Positions 32,062 to 43,049 of a stretch of DNA of 64,000 nt are shown one piece after another; the stretch's first letter is position 1; each line of letters opens with the position of its first letter. The position numbers were made by a program, and so were the translations under genes. A model generated the notes under the pieces. It worked only from the letters and a program-made list of their open reading frames with translations, did not search any database and was not told where the DNA came from. The DNA is taken from assembly GCA_013176395.1 (NCBI GenBank), contig JABMLP010000001.1:2356001-2420000 (forward strand). Reading direction: 5' to 3'. This DNA is from Venturia oleaginea (Eukaryota; Ascomycota; Dothideomycetes; Venturiales; Venturiaceae).

Positions 32062-33577
32062 CTAATCTTCAGTCCGGAAGACCATCAACTTCACCCCTGC
32101 TCTCAGCAGACTTTCCATATACCAGTTATTCGTCTGCATTCCCAACGACCTTACAGCAACAACACTAGACGCGCGACTCGACCCATTCGTCGACAAATGC
32201 CGAAACCGAATCCCCTCCCCAGTTCGATTCAAACAACCCAACACAAAATCCCTCATCCTCTCATCATCTTCTTATCCATCCGCGCCAATTTCCCAGCACC
32301 CAATCCCCTGATATCCAACAACGGATCCGCCACCGGACCGCGCCACCCCAAAACAACTTCATTGTGACTAGCCGGCCTCACGAAATTGAAGTGGTGCAGA
32401 TCGAGGTAAGAAGCACAACAAAAGCAAGCACCCTTGCTACAGCCAATGTAATTATCGTCGTCCACACATTTCCATCCTTTGCGACTGAAGAGGTCTGCGA
32501 GGAGAATCTCAGCGTGAACGCGTGTCGAAATGACAATATTTCCGTTTTGGATCGGCGCGCTGTTGCGTATCCTAGAATCCAAGTCGTCAATACAATCTTC
32601 CGCGACAAAGGCTTGCATGTGCCGAGCCATTTCTGGTTTTTCAAGGCTCGAACACATCTCTTTCATAATGCGGTATGCATCTAGATCATTCACCTTGATA
32701 TATAGTTTCTTAGGTCGGTATGACGCTTCATATTGGACTTCTTGGATCTGTTTGATGGACGGAACGAGTAGCGCCGCTTTGACGATGACTCGAACTGCGT
32801 GGACGTGTGCTCCCAGTCGGCCAATATAATGTGCTAATTCGCTGTAGCAATTGAGACCATTTTTGTCGTTTGAGGCGATGTTCGCTCTATCGCAAAGATT
32901 TGACATACCCGGGCCTCGAGCCTTGTAGCATATATTCACAAGTCCGTACCAGTTGCCTTGGCCAACGTTGAGGAAGTCCTTGATCCATCTTCCTAGTTTG
33001 ACAGCTTTGAGGAGACTTAGGATTAAGATGGCGATGTGAAAAGGGTAGTCTTACCACGCTCGTCTAAACTTAACTTCTTGAGCTTCTTTCGACATTGGTT
33101 CGCAAACCCCAGCATCTGCTCCTGGTAGAACACGATTCGTTGTTCGGCCAATTGAAGCGCATCCAACAAAATCTCCTTCCCAGTATTCTCCCTCATCTCC
33201 GAACTTACAGCACGGAGCCTGTCCAGTGTTCGGTGAATGAATAATTTGGTTAGTGGTTTGATATCTTCATTCGCAGCCAGGTGAAGAAGATTGAAACCCC
33301 TTTCTTTCCGCATAGCCGCCGCCGTCACCGTAGCGCCCAATTTCGCAATGTCGCAGAGATAAGAAAACTTATCCAAAAAATCCCTTCTCAGCTGCGAGGA
33401 TCCATCAGAGATGTCGGTGGCGACATCGCATCGCTCACTGTGCTTTCCCTGGTACGGTGATGATGTCGAATAAATAATCAGTTTCGAATAGAGATCAAGC
33501 TGAGCCTGCGGGAGCCTTTCCGATGCAGGTTGTGTTGGTAGCACTAGAGGCGGAGTATCGATTTGCAAAGGACTCAC
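32062..33577 (-). CDS. OTT_1508-type nucleic-acid deaminase-like protein, 3' end possibly frameshifted
   Basis: Two exons, 33577-33055 and 33004-32253, join across a 50-nt intron (GTAAGA donor, AAAG acceptor) in matching phase. The first part is helical; the second carries VHAEILLADLF, the zinc-ligand HAE motif, and GCSKGACFCC, the paired cysteines of the deaminase fold, followed by RPASHNEVVLGW. This is the arrangement of fungal OTT_1508-like deaminases, whose substrate is unknown. The first exon has no ATG near its start and is open back to a TAG acceptor at about 33,590, so a 5' exon is missing from this model. The frame stops at 32253, but another frame at 32256-32062 continues plausibly (MRDFVLGCLNRTGEGIRF), suggesting a small frameshift that shortens the C-terminus. 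Confidence 0.75.
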
Positions 33578-33710
33578 TCTTGTTGTAACCTAGCAGTGTA
33601 GGTGGTTCCTGTTATCTATACATGTTTCCATGTAGGGCATCCATCCTGCAGAAAGCGGGCGCCAATCGAAGCGAACAATGAGCTACCCCGGTGAAAGCAG
33701 CTCAACAAAC

Positions 33711-33794
33711 TACTCCCTCTTGTCAATGGTTAATCACAGCGTGATGCATAAGCCACACCAAGATCATGTGATTAACAATTGACAAGAGGGAGTA
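33711..33794. mobile_element. 84-bp MITE with 28-bp terminal inverted repeats
   Basis: The ends 33711-33738 and 33767-33794 are inverted repeats matching at 27 of 28 positions and starting TACTCCCTC. The leading TA is a probable target duplication. TACTCCCTC ends are typical of Tc1/mariner-derived MITEs. Only about 28 bp separates the arms. Confidence 0.85.
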
Positions 33795-33917
33795 CGTAAA
33801 TTGGTTGGCGTCGCTCGAGGTCTGCTGCTGTAATAAATAAATTGCCGCGAACTACCAATGTGCAAGGGCACTGAAAATTGAAGGTTTCTCCATTGCCCCA
33901 TCATCCACTATCCTATC

Positions 33918-34601
33918 CTACAATTTCTTAGGAAACAGCGTATACCCCGTCTTATTAACAGCCTTCTGATAACCATCACTCTTCTCACACTTATCAACCC
34001 ACTCAGCCACATTCTTCCACCTCTTAGTATCAACACCCTTGACACCCAAGCCCCTCGCGAAGATGAGTTCAACACTGAAGTGCACCATGATATCCGCGGC
34101 CGTCAATGTTTTGCCAACCAGGAATCCGCTCTTGCTGTTTTCGAGTTCCTTGTCAATCCAATCCAAATCTTTCTGCACATTAACGCTCAAATTCTTTTCC
34201 AGTTCTTGGATGTCGCCGTTGTCCTGCGCTCTTTGAGGTGAGAACCATCGTGCGTAAGTGATGGCAAGAGCGTGGAGGAGAAATGTCCCTTCGGCCGCAT
34301 GAATCCATTGTTGAACGTTCATTCGCGCTGGTTGCTGGTGTGGTATCATTCGTCCTTCACTATCGTAGGTATCGCAAAGGTACTCGGTAATGGCACCACT
34401 TTCGCAAATGGTCAGTTTGCCATCCTTCAATGTCGGGAACTTTCCAAGTGGATTGTCGGACTCGTTCTTGAAGGCCTGAGGGGCTTTGTTGTCTTCACGA
34501 TCCGAGAATTTGAGTTTGTAGGGAAGGTTGAGCTCTTCGAGAAGCCAGGATGTTCGGATCGAGCGCGAAGCTTGGAGGAAGTATAACGTAATTTCTGGCA
34601 T
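33918..34601 (-). CDS. Glutathione S-transferase
   Basis: 227 codons from the ATG at 34601, no intron. The thioredoxin-fold half opens ITLYFLQASRSIRTSWLLEEL, with the catalytic Ser/Arg region near residues 13-17, and has GKFPTLKDGKLTICESGAI, where the cis-proline and ES pair bind glutathione. The helical half includes GKTLTAADIMVHFSVE, the usual N-capping box region. It conjugates glutathione to electrophiles or acts as a peroxidase, probably in the cytosol. Length and domain order are normal; the closest type is the fungal Gtt1-like group. It is transcribed toward the MITE. Confidence 0.93.
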   Translation of the reverse strand: MPEITLYFLQASRSIRTSWLLEELNLPYKLKFSDREDNKAPQAFKNESDNPLGKFPTLKDGKLTICESGAITEYLCDTYDSEGRMIPHQQPARMNVQQWIHAAEGTFLLHALAITYARWFSPQRAQDNGDIQELEKNLSVNVQKDLDWIDKELENSKSGFLVGKTLTAADIMVHFSVELIFARGLGVKGVDTKRWKNVAEWVDKCEKSDGYQKAVNKTGYTLFPKKL

Positions 34602-34823
34602 ATTGTATGGACGTGAAGATGCTGGTCTAGGTAGGAGTCGGGTTAGATTTATTGCTGCTCCTCAGCTTCATCAGCATAACGTCAGTGAGCATGTTTCGTG
34701 GTCGACTGATGGTTCCAGACTACCAACGGCCCGATTGGTGAGCCTTAAGTTCATGTGCGGGGCATGCCGTGCGGGCCAACCTGTCGATGTTTCGGAACAT
34801 AATTACAGATCTTGACAGCTGTC

Positions 34824-37690
34824 TCATCCGGATGATGTGTTTGTTGTTAGTCGGCGATTGGCCAGAGAAGAATTCTCCCAGATTTCTTCATCTCCCTCGC
34901 CGTTCATGGCTTCATTGATGCTCAAGGAGGATGTATCAGGTGACCACACGGGACTCAACGCAACTTTAGGCCTGGTCTTGAAAATACTGTCGTAGTCAGC
35001 TTCCTCCGAGAAAAGCTTGTCGATGGCGGTGGCGTCCGGCCGAGCGTCCGGTACCGTCAATCCTGGTTTTCCAGGTGTTTCAAACTGGTTGACTGGGAAC
35101 TGAGACAGGCGGCTCTGTTTACGCAAGTCTAAGGATTTCCTGGATTTGTGAGTATGTGTGGTCATTTCAGCCATCGACTGACGTGTGCGTTCGGCAAGAC
35201 TCATACACCTGCTGAGATGGGTGCTCTCAACCTCTAGCTCGGGTTCTGGCAAAGAGACAGCGCAGTCAACCCTGTCATCTTCATCAGGTTGGAGAGATGC
35301 TATAGGCGCCATTGACATTCTTGTTCTCTCCGTGAGTGTTAATCGAGGGGCCTTCTTCACAGGAGATGGAGTGGCGTCAACCACGGAGGCAATGATTCGT
35401 TCTGCAGCAGTCTCATCTTCTGACGATGTCTCGGAGAGTTCTGGGCTCGGCAAACGAGCTGGTCTTCGGATCGGTTGTTCCATTGGGTCATCAATTTGCT
35501 TCTTTCGAGGAAGTTGGTCTGGTGTCATTGTTAGTCCAATGTGCTGATTTTGCATGCGAAGACCAGGAAGTTAGAGCAAATCTCTGGTGACTTGGACTCC
35601 GCTGAGTAGTTTAGCGAAGCCTTCGAGAGGGTGTCGATAACATACCTTGTGCGATTTTGAATAATCCCACGGGAGCCCTGGCCGACTCCTGGACCGAGGT
35701 TCGCCGGATTGGCCTCTCGCCAAATCTAGTATACGCTGGCTCCTCAGGTGACTGTGCAGGACTTTCAATCGGCCTCCTTTGCAAAAATCCGGGCTGCACT
35801 GTGGGCTCTTCAGTTACAGCTGGTCGGACTGACGGAGGTGCCACTCTAGTTCTATCCTCGGAGACTGACGGACGTGTTAGAGTCCTGGCAAGCTGCAACG
35901 GTGCTGGCAATGAGGGAGCTGACATTGGAGATTGTGCAGTAGAACGTGATGTCTTGAAAGGAGCGGGAAACGAAGGTCTATTTGTGAGGATGGACGGTCT
36001 CTCAATGGGGATGTCAACAGTCGCTCGCGCTGGGTATGGTTGCGAGTCGGTCGGCTTGACAGGAGAAAAGATATCGTGGCTGTAAGACGAAGCAGAGGCC
36101 AAAGTCATGCCACTGGTACTTCTCGCTGTGCTCCAGCCTTTGCCTCCGTCGCGTCGCGATGTTGATGCAGCCACTAAGTCGCTCTGAACGTCCATCATTA
36201 TCGTATGGTGTTCATGTGCCACTACCCCTGACAGGGGCGGAGACGGGCTCTCGTCTTCCGATGGTTTGAGTGAGCCCACCTGCAGATGTCGATGCTGGTC
36301 GAACTTGAAGGCATGCACTACTGGGTGTGAATGTTAGCAAAGTCAATCAGGACACGGCCAAAATGGGTGCGGATGGACTCTTGGAGACTGCTCAAGTATC
36401 TCGCGAGATGACCGATTACACCATCTCGCAACCGCTTGTTCTCTTGCAGGCGCGGCGGTTCGGCCATTTGAGATATTCAAGAATTAGACGTACCTTTGTC
36501 AGATGAGAGCGACCTTTGGTTTGGAGATTGCGCAGCTGGCGTCTGGTTGGCGGTCATTCTGTGCAGAAACGTCTGCCAATTCTGAGAACGTTCTGCTTGC
36601 TTCTGGATTCTGGATTCTAAGTTTTCCAGCAGGCCAACTGAACGTTTGAATTAGTACATCAGTTCTCGATTGCGATGGCATTCTCATCTTCCAAGCCGCC
36701 AGGGAATCATGACACACTCAACATACCCTTTTGAACGCTTCGGGCTTCCAGTTGGGTCCCGTCAGAAACGGCTTGCCATACGCCATCAAAGGACATCTCC
36801 AAAGGCGAGTCACCAGTATTTGCATTGTCTTCCCCACATAAAATGGTCGTCGCCCAAGTCGTATTTCCGGACCAGTTCTGATGTAATACCTTGTGCACTT
36901 GATTCCCGTCCGCATCGGCTGTAGGAGGACGACGCACAGATTCCGAAGCCTCGAGGCGCTCCTGGAGCTGAAGATATTTGCCGTCCAACAGGTTGTTGAA
37001 CTGGGTATATCGATTATTCTGCTCCTCTCGCCGGTCTGCTAGGCGGCTCAAAGATGCGCCATGGGCCACTGTAAGAGGCAGCATAAGAGATACATCAACT
37101 GCATTAGCCACTGCCAGCCTTGCAGAAACCGAGTTCTTGCGACCGTCTGTGTATCTGCTTTCCACTTTTCTCAGCACCTCAGTCGAGAACATGACCAGAA
37201 TCTCCATAAGCTTATCCCCTTTACACTCGTCCAGCATCGTCTTTCGCAGTATCGTCTCTCGGCCGAGAAGGCCTTTCTTTTTGAGGTCATTGAGAGATCG
37301 GAATAAAGCAGCGCGAAGGTTTAGAGATTGGAGGGGTTCCAGTGGAGGAAAAAAGGGTAGCAGTTTCTATCAAAATGGCAATCAGCGGTGTGTCCAGAAT
37401 TGGAGAATCAGTCGGCCTACATCTCGCGTCTCCTGAGGATCCCAGAGTTCGAATAGGCGGAACAAAGCCCATTCTGTACATCGTATACGTTGTTTTTGAT
37501 TTTGCTGGGCATCATTTGTGGAAAAGGTCTTGCTTGTTACGGCCGGCCAGTCCTCCAGCAGGTCCAGATTTAACAGGCGTAGATTGGTAGCGAACACTTC
37601 ACCATTGTCGACAGAGCTGGTAAGCTTGGTTGGGATAGCTGGAGGGAACATAGACTGGTTCGAACTGGCGACGGAGGCAGGACGCGACAT
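34824..37690 (-). CDS. HAUS6: HAUS augmin-like complex subunit 6
   Basis: Exons from the ATG at 37690: 37690-37421, 37366-36727, 36637-36494, 36320-35646, 35518-34824, with phases agreeing across GT-AG introns of 54, 89, 173 and 127 nt. The N-terminal half is the HAUS6_N domain (CTEWALFRLFELWDPQETRD, FPPLEPLQSLNLRAALFRSL, RKTMLDECKGDKLMEI). The C-terminal half is Ser/Pro-rich and probably disordered. Augmin recruits gamma-tubulin to spindle microtubules for branching nucleation. The 173-nt intron holds a coding-like segment (ENKRLRDGVIGHLARYLSSL, then a helix) that probably belongs to an extra exon whose borders I could not fix, so the protein is at least about 807 residues. Confidence 0.85.
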
Positions 37691-38422
37691 ATTTGCGTTA
37701 GCATGCTCTTACGTTTGCAGGGGGATTGGGGTATTTGTTTGGTTTGGTTTGGTGCCAGTGTTGTTTTGGTCTCCTGCAGCTGCAGCCAACACAGGGCGAT
37801 CTCCACGACTCAGAACAAGGGTCAAACAAGGCCGAAACTCGTGTACGGAGTAATGGATGGAGAAACACATGAATTCCCCGAGATGGTCTATGAATCATGA
37901 CATCTATTTCTCAGGATTCCTGACATGAGGTGGATCAAATCACCATCTCTCTCATCCTAGCCAATTGATGTCCGTCTCTCATATTGATGTCCATATCTCA
38001 TCCTAGCCAATTCATGCCCCAAGTAGGACACACCTCATCCGAGATGAACAACGATTGATCTCTGGCCATTCTCAGGAACTATATAGCTAGAACCCCGTCG
38101 ATATCGATCTTGAACTAAGGTCCTTATGTCAACATATCAATTAGACTCCTGGGGAGACGAAGATATCAATCAATGGCCTAGTTGTGCTAGCTGACCAACG
38201 ATCTTTGGTATATCGTATCACCCAGTGGCTGAAAGATGCGGCAACCACTTCAGCGTCTTCACATCTATCCAGATGTTTGCTCGCAGGACATCTGTTTCTA
38301 CCTGACGGGCCGTTGTGCAAGTTTGTTTACAGAAGCCGCAAGCTGGTGTTTATCTTGGTCGTCATCCATCCTTCACTTCTGCCAAAACATTCTCCACCAA
38401 AGCCTCTCCTACGATACACAAC
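37691..38422. other. Divergent intergenic region between HAUS6 and HDDC2
   Basis: Separates two genes pointing apart. It contains short direct repeats around 37,950-38,030 (CCTAGCCAATT and TTGATGTCC twice) and no gene. Confidence 0.5.
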
Positions 38423-39332
38423 ATGACGATGGAAAGTACTGGCAAAGAGGGTACGTGTAATCCTGAGCATCTAATCACCGCGTTGCTAATCGATACACCC
38501 CAGACGCCGCAATCTCAAGGCCCTCCACCGACACCACATGGACTCCCGAAACTGGTATGTTATGTTATGTATGCACGCTTGTTCTACTATCTCCTGCTTA
38601 ACCATCCTTCCCTTACCGAACCCCAAAGCCTAACAAGACACAGTCTTAGCTGAGATACCCCACCGACCTGCCGAACAAACGTCCTCCCCAGCTGGCTTCT
38701 TCCACCTCCTTGAGCGTCTCAAGACCACAAAACGAGAAGGATGGTGTAGATTCGGCATCAACAAGGGCGAGTCAATCTCGGACCACATGTACCGCATGTC
38801 CCTCATGACTATGCTAGCCTCCCCAGATCTTGCCAAGAGAATAGACATTCCACGCTGCATGCAAATGGCCTTGATCCACGACATGGCAGAGTCTTTGGTT
38901 GGAGACATCACCCCCATGGATGGAGTACCGAAAAAGGAGAAGAGCAGGAGAGAAGAAGAGACGATGGACTACATCTGCAAGGGCTTGCTTGGGAAAGTGA
39001 ACGGAGGCATCAATGGAGAACAAATCAAGGACATCTGGAAGGAGTACGAAGACTCAGAGACGCCGGAATCTCACTTTGTTCACGACATCGATAAGTTGGA
39101 GCTCATGTACCAAATGGTCGAATATGAGCGCGCGTACAAAGGCAAGCTAGACTTATCCGAATTCTGCCAGGTGGCCGAGAGGATCGAGACGGAGGAAGTC
39201 AAGCAGTGGTGCGCCGATGTCATGAGGGAGCGCGAAGCCTTTTGGATCAGCCTTGGCACCACTCCAAGGCACGACACGAGCATGCAACACAAGGAACATA
39301 CAGATGAATACTATAGCAGGAGCAAGGAGTGA
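38423..39332 (+). CDS. HD-domain 5'-deoxynucleotidase, HDDC2/YGK1-like
   Basis: Exons 38423-38450, 38504-38554 and 38644-39332, joined by two introns (GTACGT and GTATGT donors, GCTAAT and CCTAAC branch sites, CAG acceptors) in phase 1, give 255 residues. After a short variable N-terminus comes GFFHLLERLKTTKREGW, then the HD-domain metal ligands in SDHMYRMS, LIHDMAESLVGDITP and HFVHDIDKLELMYQM. The family removes phosphate from deoxyribonucleoside 5'-monophosphates; yeast relatives are Ygk1 and YBR242W. It is expected in the cytosol and looks intact and single copy. Confidence 0.93.
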
Positions 39333-40113
39333 TCCAAATGTACGACATCGACAATCGCAAGCGACCGTTCCTGAATATAACATTACGAGTCACATATTTC
39401 GGTTATCTATTTTTTCACCGTGCAGATCATAATAAGAACGCCCGGATCGTGTTCGCTCCATTGAGCCTTGCCGTCTTCTTTCCCGGTTTTGTCAGATTGC
39501 ATCCCATATCACCTCCCGCGCGCTACTTTCACTTCTTGCTCGGCAATCGGCATCTCAACTCAAGCACTGTCTCGTCTACCAAGGCTGTGATGAAGCCCTA
39601 TTGGTCCCAAGATTGACCTGTCATATATAATATTCACCTGAAACACTTACCCAAGCACTGGGCTCCCCACAGGAGCCTCAACACGTCCATCATTCCCGGA
39701 TTTCCTAAAGTTGAACCAAGCATCGCTTATACATTGTAGCCACTCACGGATCTCCGGTGCGTCGTAGGTGGTCCCCTTTTTCCCATCGGCGACTCCGCTG
39801 TTGGCTCGGAATCACGTTTTCCAATATACATAGACTTTACGAGCTACTTTACGAGCTACTTTACGAACCCTCGAAGCAAGCACTATTCCCTCTCTCACAT
39901 CTTCCGTTTCGCTATGTTGCAATCACTTCCCCTTGCACTCTAAATGGAGAACTCCACATGGACGCATATGCCCAAATTTCACCGAGGAGAGATCTTGTCA
40001 ATAATGAGGCTACTACTTAACCTTTACTATGGACAATCAAGTTTTCTTTTGGCAGAGGGCGCTGTTCGTCTTTCGTTCACCATTGAGTTGCGGGTCCTTC
40101 CCCCATTGGCATC
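39333..40113. other. Intergenic, no supported gene
   Basis: 3' flank of HDDC2 and promoter of the lipase gene. Includes a doubled TTTACGAGCTAC at about 39,836-39,865. Confidence 0.45.
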
Positions 40114-41813
40114 ATGCACTTTCGTTCGTTAGTGACCTTGTGTGGCCTTTCAGGCATCGTCCTGGGGCATCCCTTATTAGAAGCGACCACTAATGCCGGT
40201 GCACCCGAAGAAATTTACATCACCGAGGCCAATGGAGTGCACCGGCGTGGTATGTTTTCGCTCTGCAATCTTTGAATTGGATGGTAGACTGACCAACGGC
40301 GTAGCCACGATTGGCATCGAACAAGATCTATTGGATAAATTCATTCTGTATTCCGAGTACTGTGCGGCGGCATACTGTGGACCTCAACAGGGCAAGGCTG
40401 GTGGCACGGTATCCTGCGGCTACGCGAAGACATGCCCGAAAGTAGAAGCTTTAGGTGCGGCGGCCTCCCATTTTCACGCGTCGATCACGTCTAACAATGA
40501 CTGCCAGATACCAAAATCTACAGTACCTGGTATGCGTGAGTTCTGCCTCCCATCCCCTCCCGCGCCGCGTAAATTCTCAAATCGACGCAGAAAAGATTCC
40601 TCCGGCGCCACAGGATTCGTCTCCGTAGACAATACCAATAAACTTATCGTCCTGACCATGCGTGGATCCGTCTCCATGGCTAATTGGGTCGCCGATGCCA
40701 AATTTGCACAAACGAAATGTGATGAGATTGTGCCGAAGGGGTACTGTTCCACTGGGTTCTTGAACTTCTGGAAGGAAAGTAAAGAGAAGGCGTTGCAGGG
40801 TATTAAGACTGCGCTTGTCGATCATCCGGAGTATGAGTTTATTGTTACGGGGCATAGTCTTGGTGGGGCGGCGGCGGTGTATGCGACTATTGAGTTGAGG
40901 AAGTTGTATGGCAAGGATAAGGTTACTATGGTGAGTTTTACATATCTGGGGATGGGAGGGAGCGATGAAGGAAAGGAGCATGAGGGATAGGCATGGTTTT
41001 GCTGACTGAGATGATAGTATACCTATGGACAACCTCGCGCCGGCGATGAGACGTTGACAAAGTTCATCACGGATCAAGGCCAGAATTATCGCGTTACTCA
41101 TACTTCGGATGCTGTGCCCAAGTTGCCTCCAGAGGCTGGACCGGGATCCGGAGTGACAGGTGAGCAAACACGCAATCGACAAATACGGGCTCTCCCGTCA
41201 GAAGTGTATGAGTCGGGGCGAGACCAGATGAATATCAGCCATCAAGCCTGGACTCGCCCCTTCTCCTACATCCCACCCATCTCCTTGCCCTCTTCCATTC
41301 CATCCAATTCCACCTCTCTAACCTCTATTTAAAAAAAAAGGAGTCTACAAACACATCTCCCCCGAATACTGGATCTCCGACGGTCTAGGCAACAAAAAGG
41401 AAAAGATAAAAGTCGTCGAAGGGCTGAGCAGTAACGAGGGTAATGCGGGCACGGGACAGATAAAATTCAATATCATTGCGCATATACAGTATTTCCAGAC
41501 AAATATGTATTATTGCGCTTTGCCGGCGCCGATGGGGGTGTTTGGGGGGAAAGGGAGTAAACGGGATGTGGAGAGAGGGGATGTGGAGAGAGGGGAGGTG
41601 GAGATGGATGTTTTGGAGAGGAGGGACGTGGACGGGAAAGAGGAGGTGGAGAGGAAGGAGGATGTGGAGGCTGTGCCTAGGGTGAGGGTTTTGGATGGGC
41701 ATGGGGTGCATGAGACACGGGATGTAGAGGGGAAGGAGGTTGCGGAAGGGGATATGGAGGCTGTGCCTAGGGTGAGGGTTTTGGATGGGCATGGGGTGCA
41801 TGAGCATACGTAG
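40114..41813 (+). CDS. Secreted class 3 lipase with charged repeat tail
   Basis: Exons 40114-40249, 40305-40930, 41018-41159 and 41344-41813, with phases agreeing (about 457 residues). A 66-nt piece at 40530-40595 (GTATGC to AAAAG) could also be spliced out without a shift. The ATG at 40114 starts a signal peptide (MHFRSLVTLCGLSGIVLG). The alpha/beta-hydrolase core has FVSVDNTNKLIVLTMRGS, the nucleophile elbow GHSLGG, the acid region YTYGQPRAGDE and HISPEYWI near the catalytic histidine. It should hydrolyse acyl esters outside the cell. The last 100 residues are an unusual Glu/Asp/Arg-rich tail built from DVER-like units and two near-identical 18-residue repeats. Lipases of this family normally end near the Cys that follows the histidine. 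Confidence 0.9.
41661..41804 (+). repeat. 54-bp direct repeat in the lipase tail
   Basis: 41661-41714 and 41751-41804 differ at one base and encode two copies of D-(V/M)-EAVPRVRVLDGHGVHE. The 90-bp period keeps the reading frame. Confidence 0.9.
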
Positions 41814-43049
41814 AGGGGATGTAGGGTTTTTTTGGGGGTGATGGGGAGGGAGATTTTTGATTTGGGGTGTGAATGTTGTTGTGGTAAATCAAGCATAGCG
41901 AGGAAATTATAGTAATGCTTTGTTGTTTTGTTTGGGCTGTTTTGGTGGTTGGATGGAGCTCGTGATGTTATGGGTTTTGGATTTGAGCATGTTGAGTTTG
42001 TAGGGTTTTTTCCTTGTTTGACCAATGGTGTGAGATTTTCGTTGCTGTGATTTCTGATGTTGATTCTTTTGATTCTAAAATTTCGATTCCTCTCTTCTGA
42101 TCTTCTGTTATCGAGTCCTCGCAATTCCTGACCAAATTCCCTCCCATGATCTGTTTCTTTTGTTATGGAAAGGAGGTTCCTTCCATCCTATCATCTATTC
42201 GCTATCCATCTTTCAAAACACCACGCCTCCCAGTCTCCTCAACGTGAGCGTTTCACAGATACCGGACAGTCCTTGATCGGTAGTTTTTTCTCAAACTTTT
42301 TTCTCAGACTTGAAGATTGTGATTCTTACACCATCCCCTAAAACGGCATGTAGTCAGCAATCTAACACTCGGGTTGTATGTCGACTTTAAGCTGTACAGT
42401 AGTTCTTACAAATTTCGTGCCCCGTTTCAAGAATGTGATGGTTTCCGTGGCTTATAAAGATTAGTGTCGTTTTTGTATAAGTATAATTGCGGTGGAGATA
42501 TTGGGACGGGATTGATTAAAAGGCTTGTGATGACAAAATGGTAATGTAGTATAATAGAAGGCACCCGGTCTAATTACTTCGGTGACATTTTATGATAGAG
42601 CTTTTGTTCTTGGTTTAAGGAGGTTGGGCTACATATCTATTCTTGTGATAGCGATATTCTATAACGTTTTTCAAACACAGAGCAAAGAATGGACTAATGG
42701 GCCAGCGTTAGTCAAAGCTCTCGCTCGATTACAACAAGAAATATCATTCACAAACTACCGACACGGCGTGACAAAAGAGACGAAAAGGCAGAGAAATATA
42801 ACCAATCATGATACATATCTTCGCAAAGATACGACGAGGGCATGTAGTAAATCATTATCACTACCTATTGAATAGAGTGAGGATACCATAACCATGCCAG
42901 ATAGAGAAACGAGAATATATACAATTAAACTTTCTTTAACAATCTTGTGTCACAATCCAGACTTTACAGCAACGTTTCAAGCGCCTATTTCATTGTCCAC
43001 AAAATCTCCCAAACCGTTCACTTTATGTTCATTGAACCATTGAGTCCGT
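41814..43049. other. Intergenic, no supported gene
   Basis: Between the convergent ends of the lipase and transporter genes. A 97-codon plus frame near 42,582 lacks family features. Confidence 0.45.

Noticed and set aside
41510..42124. 204-codon minus-strand open frame opposite the lipase tail
   Set aside because: Antisense of the purine-rich tail, with Pro/Ser/Thr-rich output repeating the 54-bp duplication. No start context or family.
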